A stretch of 64,000 nucleotides of DNA from Zerene cesonia (GCF_012273895.1 NC_052104.1:3162001-3226000); one strand, 5' to 3'; positions 59,801 through 63,677 are shown, counted from the stretch's first letter. Notes: a model not told the origin generated them from the sequence alone. Translations and numbers: made by a program.

Positions 59801-60156
59801 ATTTGTTTCGCGTATAATATTATATATCAATAATTACTTCATGTAACTACACTGTATTCTTCGAAAAGGAACGGTAAAAACATTTGGACATTAAATAATG
59901 TATTCATAAAAATAATGCAAACAACTCACGTTTGTCAATGAAGCTATATGTCCCCATGAAACCAGTGGCGTTATTCTGTCTTGATCCTGTATGGAATTCC
60001 AGAACCAACGACTGTCCTGGGGAGTACAGCGCTGGTGGAATATCAGCTCTGCCCCCACATAATTCTTTGGCCCAGGCAGATCGCTCGTTGATAGCTCCGG
60101 GAGGACCTGGACCCTGCACCTCCCAGTACACCTTTATGTAGTCTCCTCGCGTGCAA
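8737..60156 (-). CDS. CUB-domain protein, partial, probably suppressor of lurcher protein 1-like
   Basis: Five minus-strand exons join in frame: 60156-59930, 24146-23990, 22239-22180, 14844-14756, 8859-8737. All four junctions keep phase (1, 2, 2, 1) with GT-AG sites. The product has the C-terminal half of one CUB domain, a short linker, and a complete second CUB domain. The latter runs from CDYQF to GQGFAATYHF and has the canonical four cysteines. CUB domains are extracellular beta-sandwich modules that bind proteins. In SOL-1-type proteins they assist AMPA/kainate-type glutamate receptors at the membrane. The wording of the second domain (SPRYPSIYP, VFEEIYLQKGDI, EVLSTGP) fits what I recall of insect SOL-1 proteins, but this could not be compared. 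Start, signal peptide and membrane anchor are not seen. Alternatives are other multi-CUB proteins such as Neto. The gene hosts a cluster of plus-strand genes in its largest intron. Confidence 0.8.
9441..9793 (+). mobile_element. Helitron-like non-autonomous element
   Basis: Starts with TATTATAAATGCGAAAGT after a TCCCTACC microsatellite. It contains the family's CTGAACCGATTTTGAT box twice in diverged form and ends with a GC hairpin (CGCGGGCGAAGCCGCGG, about 9765-9781) followed by CTAG at 9790-9793, the Helitron 3' signature. No coding capacity. Confidence 0.75.
11285..11490 (-). mobile_element. Degenerate Helitron-like or similar non-autonomous fragment
   Basis: Contains TGCCTGCGGCTTCGCATGC at one end, AAAATCCGTTGTGTAGTTTT in the middle and GACAGACGCGGGAAGCGACT near the other end, boxes common to degenerate Lepidopteran mobile elements. 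The class is uncertain. Confidence 0.45.
12679..12721. repeat. Perfect 13-bp hairpin
   Basis: CAACTGGGATTAC (12679-12691) pairs perfectly with 12709-12721. The 17-base loop contains the palindrome GTTATATAAC, so a second small stem can form inside. Confidence 0.75.
13195..14194. other. Assembly gap (1000 N)
   Basis: Exactly 1000 N, a placeholder size. The right edge lies inside a Helitron-like copy, so a repeat probably broke the assembly. Confidence 0.99.
14195..14306 (-). mobile_element. Helitron-like element, 5' part, cut by gap
   Basis: Read on the minus strand it begins TCCTACTAATATTATAAATG, followed by a TGTGTGTT run, CGCAAAAACTACTGAACC and ATTTGGTACGTAG. This is the same order as the full copy at 19345-19546. 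The 3' end is in the gap. Confidence 0.78.
14756..14844 (-). CDS. CUB gene exon: third and fourth cysteines
   Basis: An 89-nt exon with acceptor TTTTCAG and donor GTACGC. It completes a Ser codon, then encodes CLRRADIIKVFDGRDTDSP and MLCNELT. This gives CUB cysteines 3 and 4 and the D-x-IKVFDG motif, whose Asp residues are the usual Ca2+ ligands in Ca-binding CUB domains. It leaves phase 1. Confidence 0.88.
16833..16950 (-). mobile_element. Helitron-like fragment
   Basis: Begins ACTAGC (the inverted 3' end) and continues TTTCGGCTTCGTAG, then TTCCCGTGGGTATTCCGGGA and AAAAAGTATCCTGTGTCC, boxes of the Helitron 3' half in inverted order. Confidence 0.55.
18175..18401 (+). mobile_element. Degenerate Helitron-like element
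   Basis: Shares the order ACAAGTGCGAAAGT, ACGTCTAAACCACTG, TTATCCTAGAAATCC and the terminal CGGAAAGCTAG with other copies. Strongly diverged. Confidence 0.5.
19005..19200 (-). mobile_element. LINE 3'-end repeat, family C
   Basis: Contains CAAACTCAAACATTTATTCA, GAAGCACTTTTGAATCGTCA and AGAAGGCAGTTTCTACAGAG. The same boxes occur inverted at 50388-50512. It resembles the 3' untranslated tails of Lepidopteran LINEs, inserted 5'-truncated. Confidence 0.6.
19345..19546 (+). mobile_element. Helitron-like non-autonomous element, near complete
   Basis: Begins TCCTACTAATATTATAAATG, has a (TG)n stretch, CGCAAAAACTGCTGAACC and TTTGGTACGTAG, then a GC segment CCGCGGGGCGC and CTAG at 19543-19546. The TC start and CTAG end without terminal inverted repeats match Helitrons. 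Confidence 0.8.
21757..21780. repeat. Short dispersed repeat, family E
   Basis: The motif TAGTATTATATTATCTGTGG recurs exactly at 40786-40809 and inverted with differences at 53727-53756. Probably the remnant of one mobile element end. Confidence 0.5.
22180..22239 (-). CDS. CUB gene micro-exon (60 nt)
   Basis: Acceptor TTTTCAG and donor GTGAGT frame 60 bases that complete an Arg codon, encode PKDRVKVVFEEIYLQKGDI, and leave phase 2. This is the middle strand region of the CUB fold; the acidic VFEE is where many CUB domains place the first Ca2+ ligand. Small size hides it from open-frame searches. Confidence 0.87.
22944..23124. mobile_element. MITE with about 23-bp terminal inverted repeats
   Basis: Left end GGCTAGTTTTAGAGTCACGC and, inverted, right end GGCTGGATTAGAGTCACGCT align over the outer 20-odd bases. 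A further inner inverted match involves the TGCTGAC/GTCAGCA region. 181 bp, no coding capacity. Confidence 0.68.
23752..23955 (+). mobile_element. SINE-like repeat, family A, degraded
   Basis: Contains CCCTTTCCAGTCCGTTC, ATGGGCGGTGGTAGCGCTT and a decayed 3' end; these are the right-half boxes of family A. It ends about 35 bases before the CUB exon's donor side at 23990. Confidence 0.6.
23990..24146 (-). CDS. CUB gene exon: linker and start of the complete CUB domain
   Basis: A 157-nt exon with acceptor TTCCAG and donor GTAAAT. Joined to the exon 35.8 kb upstream, it reads FIDKRLFETEGVRIPGTEC, then the CUB start with cysteines 1 and 2 (CDYQF and RCSYHF) separated by GRLYSPRYPSIYPNN, the classic G-x-SPxYPxxYPxN motif. 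It is GC-rich relative to its surroundings. A different frame of the same strand is open too, but only this one fits both splice junctions and the domain. Confidence 0.88.
24250..26085. other. AT-rich intronic DNA before the nested cluster
   Basis: No gene seen. An AAGT microsatellite lies at about 25198-25215. Confidence 0.6.
26086..26283 (+). mobile_element. Helitron-like non-autonomous element
   Basis: TCCTACTATATTATAAATGC start, TGTGTGTG run, CGCAAAAACTATTGAACTG, CAGTACGTAGATAGCTGG, CCTACGGGATACGGACTCA, then GGGCGCAGCTAA, a CTRR-type end. Same family as 19345-19546. Confidence 0.75.
26284..27900. other. AT-rich intronic DNA and upstream region of nested gene 1
   Basis: Nothing recognisable. 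The motif GAGAATAGGTCGT occurs twice (about 26981 and 27125). Confidence 0.5.
27901..32423 (+). CDS. Nested gene 1: predicted secreted protein with highly acidic C-terminus
   Basis: Three exons: 27901-27942, 30652-30834, 32091-32423, joined by phase-0 introns with GTGAGT and GTATGT donors. The product is 185 residues. Exon 1 encodes the first 14 residues (MRLTAISTILNFVG), a short hydrophobic signal-peptide core. Exon 2 gives 61 residues starting VQCRPS, with three N-glycosylation sequons (NAT, NTT, NDT). Exon 3 encodes 110 residues with dense Asp/Glu runs (GEDDDDE, DLDDDDSEEEE), a helical Glu/Lys stretch (EAKEIENEAEELKEQNEQ) and a Tyr-rich end (GYDEYYPRYRIY). Exon 3 is firm: a long open frame, a good acceptor and a poly(A) signal at 32564. 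Exon 1 rests on the signal-peptide pattern, its GTGAGT donor and matching phase. Family unknown; acidic tails like this can bind Ca2+ or basic partners, but that is a guess. Confidence 0.65.
32564..32569 (+). terminator. Poly(A) signal of nested gene 1
   Basis: AATAAA 141 bases after the stop codon, with further AATAAA-like motifs just downstream. Confidence 0.55.
33688..33756 (+). mobile_element. Penelope-like fragment, diverged
   Basis: CCCCGTGACCACCCTCGCTG, then a variant stem-loop, then AAAACGTCAAGG and AATATAATGAT. This matches the inverse of the 4489, 38893 and 58206 copies box by box. Confidence 0.5.
33787..34033 (+). mobile_element. Helitron-like composite element
   Basis: Contains CTTTAAACGAGCAATTTTTG, GGCGATAAATCGATCTAG, GTCATATTCGTGTTTTATTC, then CCTACGGGATACGGACTTA, a GGTTTCAACCGCGGGTC end and CTAG at 34030-34033. 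The same modules appear inverted at 52497-53005. Confidence 0.68.
34242..34247 (+). promoter_or_regulatory. Possible TATA box of nested gene 2
   Basis: TATAAG, 125 bases before the start codon. Weak match in AT-rich DNA. Confidence 0.25.
34367..37046 (+). CDS. Nested gene 2: secreted protein with two copies of a helical module
   Basis: Four exons: 34367-34414, 35109-35312, 35991-36185, 36978-37046, all joined by phase-0 introns with good sites (GTGAGT, GTGAGT, GTGAGA donors; CACAG and TTTCAG acceptors). The product is 171 residues. Exon 1 encodes the signal peptide MDTRIFFVFCAFAIAS. Exons 2 (68 codons) and 3 (65 codons) appear to be an internal duplication: YCYSETLAHTV and KCFRQTVAEIL align, as do HLQPLLNFFEQSWNKIRRV and GLQPVFRSVEDHLGKLTRV. 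Both end at the splice site. Exon 4 adds a charged tail (SKEMKPSENPEQVEQM). No transmembrane segment follows the signal. Mature cysteines are three, one at the matching place of each module plus one near the N terminus. The module also resembles, weakly, the single modules of nested genes 3 and 4. Family unknown. Confidence 0.82.
34912..34974 (-). mobile_element. 63-bp LINE 3'-end insertion with 14-bp target duplication
   Basis: In intron 1 of nested gene 2. The direct repeat ATTAGTAACTTCAT occurs at 34898-34911 and 34975-34988 on both sides of a CT-rich run plus GTCCACTGTTGGACATAG. Read on the minus strand this is a LINE 3' end (GTCCAACAGTGGAC) with a GA-rich tail: an extremely 5'-truncated insertion. 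Confidence 0.8.
35850..35925 (-). mobile_element. tRNA-derived SINE fragment
   Basis: On the minus strand it reads AGGGGTCCTGGGTTTGATTC followed by CTGGTGGG. This is a decayed RNA polymerase III B box and T-arm as in tRNA-derived SINEs. It is in intron 2 of nested gene 2. Confidence 0.5.
36640..36735 (+). mobile_element. tRNA-derived SINE fragment
   Basis: GATCCTGGGTTCGATTCCC forms a B box/T-arm (GGTTCGATTCC) followed by GGTAGGGAC. There is no tRNA acceptor pairing upstream, so it is a SINE piece rather than a tRNA gene. It is in intron 3 of nested gene 2. Confidence 0.55.
37045..37125 (+). terminator. Poly(A) signals of nested gene 2
   Basis: One AATAAA (37045-37050) overlaps the stop codon itself in TAATAAAG; a second lies at 37120-37125. 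The second gives a more usual short 3' untranslated region. Confidence 0.5.
38300..38640 (-). mobile_element. SINE-like repeat, family A, fullest copy
   Basis: On the minus strand it runs from CACGAATTGGGCCAGCTCGC through GGGGAAGTACCACACCCCC, GTTTCGTACGGTGAGTGGG, TGGGCGGTGGTGATCGC and ends CCGCTATGACATAAAAAAAA. The A-tail marks a retroposed element. A 112-codon open frame inside it is chance. Fragments occur at 4086, 23752, 40888, 44425 and 63505. Confidence 0.78.
38893..39090 (-). mobile_element. Penelope-like fold-back fragment
   Basis: Arms 38930-38966 and 39049-39085 are near-perfect reverse complements (AAATTAAAGACTTTTAAACG at the left). They flank TTAACCCGACGTTTCGAACA and GCGAGCGTGGTC. 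The left end ATGTTTGATTTTACGCGAGT is shared with the copies at 4489 and, inverted, 58374. Confidence 0.6.
39625..39953 (+). mobile_element. SINE-like or LINE 3'-end repeat, family B
   Basis: Contains GATCCACCACGCTGGCCAAG, GGTTGGCAGATGTCA, TGGTTTCCTCACGATGTTTT and CTAACCACTGAGCCACC. The copy at 45058-45358 has the same order. Abundant in Lepidoptera. Confidence 0.7.
40573..40768 (+). mobile_element. Degenerate Helitron-like element
   Basis: Has CTATTATAAAATGTAACTCTG, CTGTCTGTTTCTTCACGCC, ACCATTGAACTGATTT, then CGCGGACGAGGCGTAGG near the 3' end. Diverged. Confidence 0.55.
40888..41085 (+). mobile_element. SINE-like repeat, family A, 3' half
   Basis: CCCAGTCCATTCCTTCTTTC, TGGGCGATGGTGATCG, CCATCAGGCGAACCACCAGC and the terminal CCGCTATGACACAAAAA. 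Confidence 0.72.
42171..42246 (+). promoter_or_regulatory. Conserved block before nested gene 3 (shared with gene 4)
   Basis: Aligns with 45641-45710 before nested gene 4: GATAAAGGCGGCC/GATAAAAGCGTCC, GAGTTTAGT/AAGTTTAGTT, GAGATTTTCTGTTGACAA/GAGATTTTTTGTGAACAA and CTATAACC/CTATAATC just before ATG. It probably comprises 5' untranslated region and proximal promoter kept since the duplication. No clear TATA box here. Confidence 0.5.
42247..43697 (+). CDS. Nested gene 3: small secreted amphipathic-helix protein
   Basis: Three exons: 42247-42291, 42756-42929, 43659-43697, phase-0 introns with GTGAGT and GTAAGT donors and TTGCAG and TTTCAG acceptors. The product is 85 residues. Exon 1 encodes MHKSLAILLSVCLVS, most of a clear signal peptide that ends at about VLAG in exon 2. 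A dibasic ITKR follows and could be a short propeptide. The mature part is an alternating charged/hydrophobic segment (VLEKIQKTAEEFGKKVTDQF, then FNKLVDTVNNA) that would form amphipathic helices, with no cysteines. Exon 3 adds AHSFNKAEEPKQ. The layout recalls exchangeable lipid-binding proteins of the apolipophorin III kind, but length and sequence do not allow that name. It is a tandem duplicate of nested gene 4. A poly(A) signal lies at 43803. Confidence 0.8.
43803..43808 (+). terminator. Poly(A) signal of nested gene 3
   Basis: AATAAA 106 bases after the stop codon. Confidence 0.6.
44425..44585 (-). mobile_element. SINE-like repeat, family A, internally deleted
   Basis: Contains ACAGCGGGCAACTAAGC, ATTAACATTCGCAGAGG and ACGAGCTGGCCCAATTCGTG in inverted order, lacking the central boxes of the copy at 38300-38640. 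Confidence 0.65.
45058..45358 (+). mobile_element. SINE-like or LINE 3'-end repeat, family B
   Basis: ATCATCATCATCAGCTATAT, CCACTGCTGGGACACAGGCC, ATCCACCGCGCTGGTCAAG, TTTCCTCACGATGTTTTCC and ACCACTGAGCCACC in order: a fuller copy than 39625-39953. Confidence 0.75.
45595..45601 (+). promoter_or_regulatory. Possible TATA box of nested gene 4
   Basis: TATAAAA, 116 bases before the start codon and upstream of the block shared with nested gene 3. Confidence 0.35.
45711..47681 (+). CDS. Nested gene 4: tandem duplicate of nested gene 3, possibly decaying
   Basis: Exon 2 (47170-47343) is firm: acceptor ATCATAG, donor GTAAGA, 174 nt like exon 2 of nested gene 3, and an alignable product (VLADIAGREIEG, LEELQQTAIKIGETFHKQL, FFGKMLKVLSGV). 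Upstream, ATGCGCAAATCC at 45711 aligns with the start of nested gene 3, and so does the preceding 70-base block. The exon-1 homology fades after about 30 bases into Helitron-like sequence, so the GTGAGT donor is missing. The best substitute is GTATAT at 45747, giving MRKSSIVLLAKS, whose lysine spoils the hydrophobic core. Exon 3 is probably 47664-47681 (FSEDE, stop) after an unusual acceptor; using the earlier TAG would give a stop at once. The product would be about 75 residues. An alternative first exon could hide in the gap. Active gene or recent pseudogene cannot be told. Confidence 0.6.
45741..46915 (+). mobile_element. Helitron-like element in exon 1/intron 1 of nested gene 4 (contains gap)
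   Basis: From about 45741 the sequence resembles the degenerate Helitron series: AAATCTGTATATCTGTTTCT, CTGAAACTACTGACTTAG, GGGAAAGGATATAAGATAG. After the gap comes GACTACGCGGGAAGCCACGG, then CTAG at 46912-46915. Order and end match other copies. The 5' limit is uncertain. Confidence 0.6.
45861..46860. other. Assembly gap (1000 N), possibly spurious
   Basis: Exactly 1000 N. The ten bases AGATAGTTTT stand on both sides of the gap (45851-45860 and 46861-46870), so the contig ends may simply overlap. Confidence 0.97.
47390..47535 (+). mobile_element. Degenerate Helitron-like fragment in intron 2 of nested gene 4
   Basis: GGATAAAATTTGGTAAGCAGA, TTTTTATCCCGAAAATTC and ATACGGGCGGTTAGTTAGC are relics of the usual boxes. 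Confidence 0.45.
47751..47756 (+). terminator. Possible poly(A) signal of nested gene 4
   Basis: AATAAA 70 bases after the proposed stop. Confidence 0.45.
49681..49815. repeat. Dispersed repeat, family D
   Basis: GAAATGAAATGAAATGAAAT, then TTCTTTATTGCACACTCAAC, and GTGCAAAGGGCGGCTTTATTG with TTCTTCCAAGCAACC. This box order is a common Lepidopteran interspersed repeat (recalled, not searched). Confidence 0.5.
50388..50512 (+). mobile_element. LINE 3'-end repeat, family C
   Basis: TCTGTAGAAACTGCTTTTCG, GACAATTCAAAAATGCTTCC and ATATGTTTGAGTTTA are the inverse of the boxes at 19005-19200. Confidence 0.55.
51605..51775. mobile_element. Non-autonomous transposon fragment
   Basis: CACCTGGCAAACGCTGTTTT, TTCATGAGAATTGGTCCAGC and CGTTTCGGAGGAATATGGCA resemble the inverted Helitron layout. 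Diverged from the other copies here. Confidence 0.4.
52348..52400 (+). mobile_element. Helitron-like 5' fragment
   Basis: ACAATAATATTATAAATATG followed by GAAGTTTGTTTGTTTGGATG matches the 5' start of the full copies. Confidence 0.4.
52497..52748 (-). mobile_element. Helitron-like non-autonomous element, near complete
   Basis: Inverted: begins CTAGCTGTGACCCGCGGTAG, then CCGTATCCCGTAGGAATATC, AATCGGTTCAGTAGTTTTTG, CGTGAAAGAGTAACAG, and ends GCATTTATAGTATTATTATT. A short TTTA-rich stretch is inserted near 52690. Confidence 0.75.
52830..53005 (-). mobile_element. Helitron-like module shared with 33787-33960
   Basis: AACACGAATATGACATTTTC, AGATCGATTTATCGCCCCC, CATGAAAATCGTTGGAGCCG, an AT run, then AAGAATTGCTCGTTTAAAGG. 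Exact inverse order of 33787-33960. Confidence 0.62.
53014..53175 (-). mobile_element. Degenerate Helitron-like fragment
   Basis: GTGGTTTCACCCGCG, then AAAATCGGTCAAGCCGTTCC and GAACAAATAGACAGAAG, in inverted order. Confidence 0.45.
53317..53610 (-). CDS. Unexplained open frame of about 97 codons
   Basis: An open stretch on the minus strand with markedly less AT bias and Trp-rich, protein-like content: ITGCQVWEILNKHLSRLTE, RPEWIVGKNDLSLQD, DGRWLFAKSHNLVWEDF, ending THLMFVCLL and a stop. No ATG lies at a sensible place upstream and no clear acceptor was found. No family recognised. It may be a decayed mobile-element or host gene piece, or chance. Confidence 0.25.
   Translation of the reverse strand: MIVTAVGEVIFRQRCITGCQVWEILNKHLSRLTERPEWIVGKNDLSLQDRIHIPLDGRWLFAKSHNLVWEDFCIGNIADWRCSNDLLWTHLMFVCLL
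53727..53756. repeat. Short dispersed repeat, family E, inverted
   Basis: GCCACAGATAACATAATACT is the inverse, with changes, of the repeat at 21757 and 40786. Confidence 0.4.
55020..55085 (+). mobile_element. Decayed tRNA-derived SINE fragment
   Basis: GTAGGTTTGATTCCTGGTAG keeps a B-box-like core; it lacks a tRNA fold. Confidence 0.35.
58206..58374 (-). mobile_element. Penelope-like fold-back fragment
   Basis: ATTTAGAAATTAAAAACTTT at the left is inverted at about 58315-58345. Between them lie CGACGTTTCGAACACTTTAC and GCGAGCGTGGTCACGGGGAG. The right end TACTCGCGTAGAATCAAACA is the inverse of the left end of the copies at 4489 and 38893. Confidence 0.6.
58454..58552 (+). mobile_element. tRNA-like retroposed insertion with 13-bp target duplication
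   Basis: The direct repeat CAATCTCTAAGAA stands at 58441-58453 and 58553-58565, exactly flanking 99 bases. The insert holds GCAGGTTCGAATCCTGC, a perfect T-arm with B box, then CTCGTGATC and a T6 run like an RNA polymerase III terminator. The 5' half does not fold into a tRNA. A poly(A) run follows at 58614-58630, outside the duplication. Confidence 0.65.
59930..60156 (-). CDS. CUB gene exon 1 of those visible: C-terminal half of a CUB domain
   Basis: Acceptor TTTCAG before 60156 and donor GTGAGT after 59930. The exon begins with one base of a split codon, then encodes 75 residues. It opens with CTRGDYIKVYWEVQG, contains the fourth CUB cysteine in ELCGG, then LYSPGQSLVLEFHTGS and the domain-closing GFMGTYSF. 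There is one N-glycosylation sequon (NAT). The N-terminal half of this CUB domain and the start of the protein must lie beyond 60156, probably beyond the window, since no matching exon was found up to 64000. Confidence 0.85.
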
Positions 60157-61003
60157 CTGAAACAATGCTGAGTATCAAATGTCTGTAAATTGAAGCTGAA
60201 AAGCGAAGGTCAAACATGATAATTATTTTAAAAAACAAACCCTAGCCTGTAGGGAGTGAGTTTTTTATGAATATTGCGCTTACTAATAGACTTTAGTATG
60301 CTTATAGTTTTAATTAACAGTTCATAGCAATTGAATTACGCTTAATATAAAAAGACTTATAGTTAATATGATGTGGAGTTCAAAATGCTAAAATTTTTTT
60401 AAGTTATAATAAAATTTAATACATTTAAAAATCATTACACATATTACATCTGTTTATAATCATTGTCAATTTTCTACCACTAGCGAAACACTAGTAGTAA
60501 TGGTTAAACCATAGGGGGGTATATATTCGTATTATTTAACCATATTCCCTATATTCAGTTTGAATATTAACGCAATTTCATAATAATTATAAAATTTCCT
60601 CACTTGATTATTAAAATATGAACAATGTACGTATTAACCTCGCCTTCAATTTCAATAATCTGTTTCCATAATGACGTACTAATTCTATTTTGATTAAAAA
60701 CCGAATGCATCACTAAAAAAACGTATTTTTTATTATAAAGTGAGAAAGTTCTTAAGTTCTCGAATTTTTATGAAAATTGCAATGAAAGCAATTAAAGAAG
60801 CACTCTACGGTAAGATATAGAAGGTATTTAAATAATTCATCTGCATAATTTGGCGCAATAAGCGCTCATTAAGCATATTAAGATGGTATGCGGAGATATA
60901 CGGAAGCGAAATGCATATAGTTCAAGAGTTGATGCAATGCATATTGTTTTTAATTTAAATTATATACTGGACAGTTCATTTCTAATTTGATTGCACTTTG
61001 ATG

Positions 61004-61108
61004 CCCTCTTTATTAATACCTTATCATATTTTATATTGTACTAAAATTTGTATGAATTATTTAAATTTTAGCACAATATACAATATGTCAGGATATTAAT
61101 AAAGAGGG
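61004..61108. repeat. 46-bp inverted repeat (hairpin)
   Basis: Arms 61004-61049 and 61063-61108 match as reverse complements at 40 of 46 positions around a 13-base loop, starting CCCTCTTTATTAATA at the left edge. The outer 15 bases match perfectly. It could be a small MITE or a long hairpin RNA; there is no evidence of expression. Confidence 0.75.
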
Positions 61109-63190
61109 AATTACCATTTTATAGTTGAATATACGTAATAAGGAGAGAAATAACGAAACCCATATTGTTTATTAAAATAACTATACTAGATTTTAAAGAA
61201 AAGTTATTTCATTAAAGTTGAAAATAAAGCAATTGTAAGAGGAACATTTTTGGAAAATCTTACTGAGATTGCTTAATTTCAGTAAATAAAACATGATAAA
61301 TATTTTGTAAAGCTTATATTTTAATCATCTCTTATACTCAAAGTTTCTGAAGCGAGAGAGCTTATGCGCAGTTATTTTAATGTAATTAAAACTGTATTTT
61401 GTCCATATTCGTAATATCTGGTATTTTAAAACGATCTTTGAAACATTAGCTTTGTACAAACAGTTCAAACGAAAATTATTCATTTCGAATTTTTACAACG
61501 CTCTGTGCGTATGCAGTTGAATTTCTAATGTTTGAAATTTACTTTTGTTTTTAAATTTGCGCTTCGGACAAATCAATATGAATCTTGAATGAATACATAA
61601 TTAACTAATAATTATAAATAATCATCTTTACACAGTTTTGCAACATATATAACAAGCGAAGCAACTTCAGGCTATAAAGATTCACTGGGGTATTATATTA
61701 TACATGTGGATTGGCTAATTGTATTCCTTTTATATACGTACGATAGATCAATTCATACAAATTTGACAGTCCAATTTAAGCTTATTGTATTTGACTTTGA
61801 AGACTTCTCATTTAGGTACCTTTTCAAGAAATAGAAATTAATATGTATATTTTCCTAAAGCCTGAATTCTACTCAAGTAAGTGCTTTCTAATCTTTAAAT
61901 TAGTTTTGATATTTGATAAACGACTAACTTTATAGATTTTATAGCCACAATCTTGAAGATTTAAAGCGTCTATATTTTAAACTGGCCAAGCATTAGTGTC
62001 ATCTTAGGATGGTTTATTGAAATAATCTCGCTGGAGCATTACTTCTTTGTTTGTAAAAAAATCAGTCGCTCCTTCATACTTTTCCGGTTACATTTTAAAG
62101 AATCAGTAATGGTTAAAAAAATAATTTTCCAAGCGTACAAAAAACGCTTTTATTGCACTTTAGAAAAAGGTAAATTATTCATAAACAAACTTAAGCAATC
62201 CTTCACGTAAGATGTGACAGCGCAGGATGGTTAACCTCATCTTGACCCTACTCAATTCGAAACAAAAATAACATCTCTTTGAAATAATTTCTCATAAATG
62301 ACGGACGTTTGCTCTTTGCCGCTATTAGCTGGAAATTTAGAAATAGAAGGATAGCAGAAATGTTTTAGAGTAAACATTTGTTCACGATTTTATTGATCCA
62401 TCTTCGTCCTTTACTTTGTGCCAATACGTGGATTTAAAGATTAAACCTAATCAGTTTAGTTTCCGTGTTACATAACAGCAGACTGTAAGTATTTTATTTG
62501 GAGGCTATTTCCACTCTACTCAATTGAAAACAAAAGTTTAATAATTGGCGTATTAATCTTGTAATCGTAAAGGATAATTATTGTTCATATTACGGATACT
62601 TACATGCAATAAATGGCATGAAATAAATTGTTTACATGTGTCTAGGTCTGTACAAACTGTAAACTGTCGTGATATTTCCCAACTATTAGGATATCGAAGT
62701 GTTTACGAGGAGAATCTAGATTCATATTTAAAGTCGCCACATCTTCATGCATCTTCCGAGGCCTTTGTAGACGCGTTTGAGTGTTGGATTCCCTTACGAA
62801 AAACTTATCCGCTTGCTCGTTTGCCCAATCATATATAAAAAACTGATGTTTCATAGTTATACGAATAGTCGCTTTGCTCATAAAAGATGTAAGAGCTATA
62901 TTCCCGAATGAAGACTTTTTATTTACGTAGGTGTATCTTGTTGAATTTTGATATGTCACGGAATATTTAGGAAACTAAACTCGTAATAATAAAAACTTTG
63001 TTCGGTATTTTGTTAACTCGGATAACTTTTACAATTGAAGGATTGGAAGGAGGATAAACGAAAATAAATCTACCGAAATTTCTTGGAAAACATTATAATT
63101 TTTTCGTGAAGTTTTATAATAAATTACCTCAATGTTTAATTCTATAAAGAAGTGGATGAAGGACAAAAAATGGTACTATAAAAGCATGCT

Positions 63191-63201
63191 TTTATTTTAT
63201 T
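63191..63201 (-). terminator. Two overlapping poly(A) signals (minus strand)
   Basis: AATAAAATAAA on the minus strand, starting 73 bases past the stop codon of the exon at 63274-63371. Confidence 0.45.
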
Positions 63202-63273
63202 TGGCATATTATTGATTAAGAAATATGTCTGCTTTACAAATGATACCAGTTGTATTTAAATTAAGAAATTACA

Positions 63274-63371
63274 TTAAAGCTGATGTCCTCCTTCAAAGTC
63301 CTCTTCAACCTCCTTGTCTTTGAAAAAATTGATATCAAAAATTCTATCACCATCGTGAAGATACATATCCA
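63274..63371 (-). CDS. Possible terminal exon of an unidentified minus-strand gene
   Basis: After the acceptor CCCACTTTACTTAG, one frame is open for 31 codons: DMYLHDGDRIFDINFFKDKE, then VEEDFEGGHQL and TAA. The content is acidic and protein-like, with two poly(A) signals at the expected distance. Two bases (TG) precede the first full codon, so the previous exon should end in phase 1. That exon is not seen up to 64000. It may be a neighbouring gene, or another gene nested in the CUB gene. No family recognised. Confidence 0.4.
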
Positions 63372-63504
63372 CTAAGTAAAGTGGGCAAACAGCAAGTTGT
63401 TAACAAACAAGCTCTCATAACAGTTGTAATTTTTCGGTACATCAATTGGTCTTCGAAATATCTATAAGAAGTATTTATTGTATTCAATAATAACACGAAA
63501 TTTA

Positions 63505-63648
63505 TTCCTATTGTCAATCCTTTCCTAATCCATTTCCAATCTGCAGTGGGCAATACATTTGTAGAGGCGATTGCTCCAAATGTTCATGGGCGGTGGTAGC
63601 ACTTACCATCAGGCGACCCTCACCTCCATTGCCGCCTATGACATAAAA
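63505..63648 (+). mobile_element. SINE-like repeat, family A, 3' end
   Basis: TGTCAATCCTTTCCTAATCC, CATGGGCGGTGGTAGCACTT, CCATCAGGCGACCCTCACC and the terminal CCGCCTATGACATAAAAAAT. Confidence 0.7.
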
Positions 63649-63677
63649 AATAGGGCAATCATTTGAAATTGATAGAA

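Larger units (their letters stand above)
24147..59929 (-). other. 35.8-kb intron of the CUB gene, host of four nested genes
   Basis: Flanked by a donor at 59929 (GTGAGT, minus strand) and an acceptor at 24147 (TTCCAG). The split Arg codon C+GT rejoins in frame, so no exon needs to be missing between. The plus strand carries nested genes 1-4 between 27901 and 47681. The rest is AT-rich DNA with many short mobile elements. Confidence 0.8.
47757..59929. other. Intronic DNA upstream of the nested cluster, repeat-rich
   Basis: No supported gene on either strand. Contains the mobile-element pieces listed separately between 49681 and 58565, and a minus-strand open frame at 53317-53610 that stays unexplained. 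Stretches 47757-49680, 53760-55015 and 55090-58200 hold nothing I recognise. Confidence 0.6.
60157..63273. other. AT-rich DNA upstream of the last visible CUB exon
   Basis: Probably an intron of the CUB gene. One strong hairpin at 61004-61108; no exon recognised. Overlapping open frames on both strands at 62581-62959 have no support. Confidence 0.5.

Noticed and set aside
62581..62959. Overlapping open frames on both strands
   Set aside because: Neither has splice sites matching the CUB gene nor a recognisable motif; overlap suggests chance.
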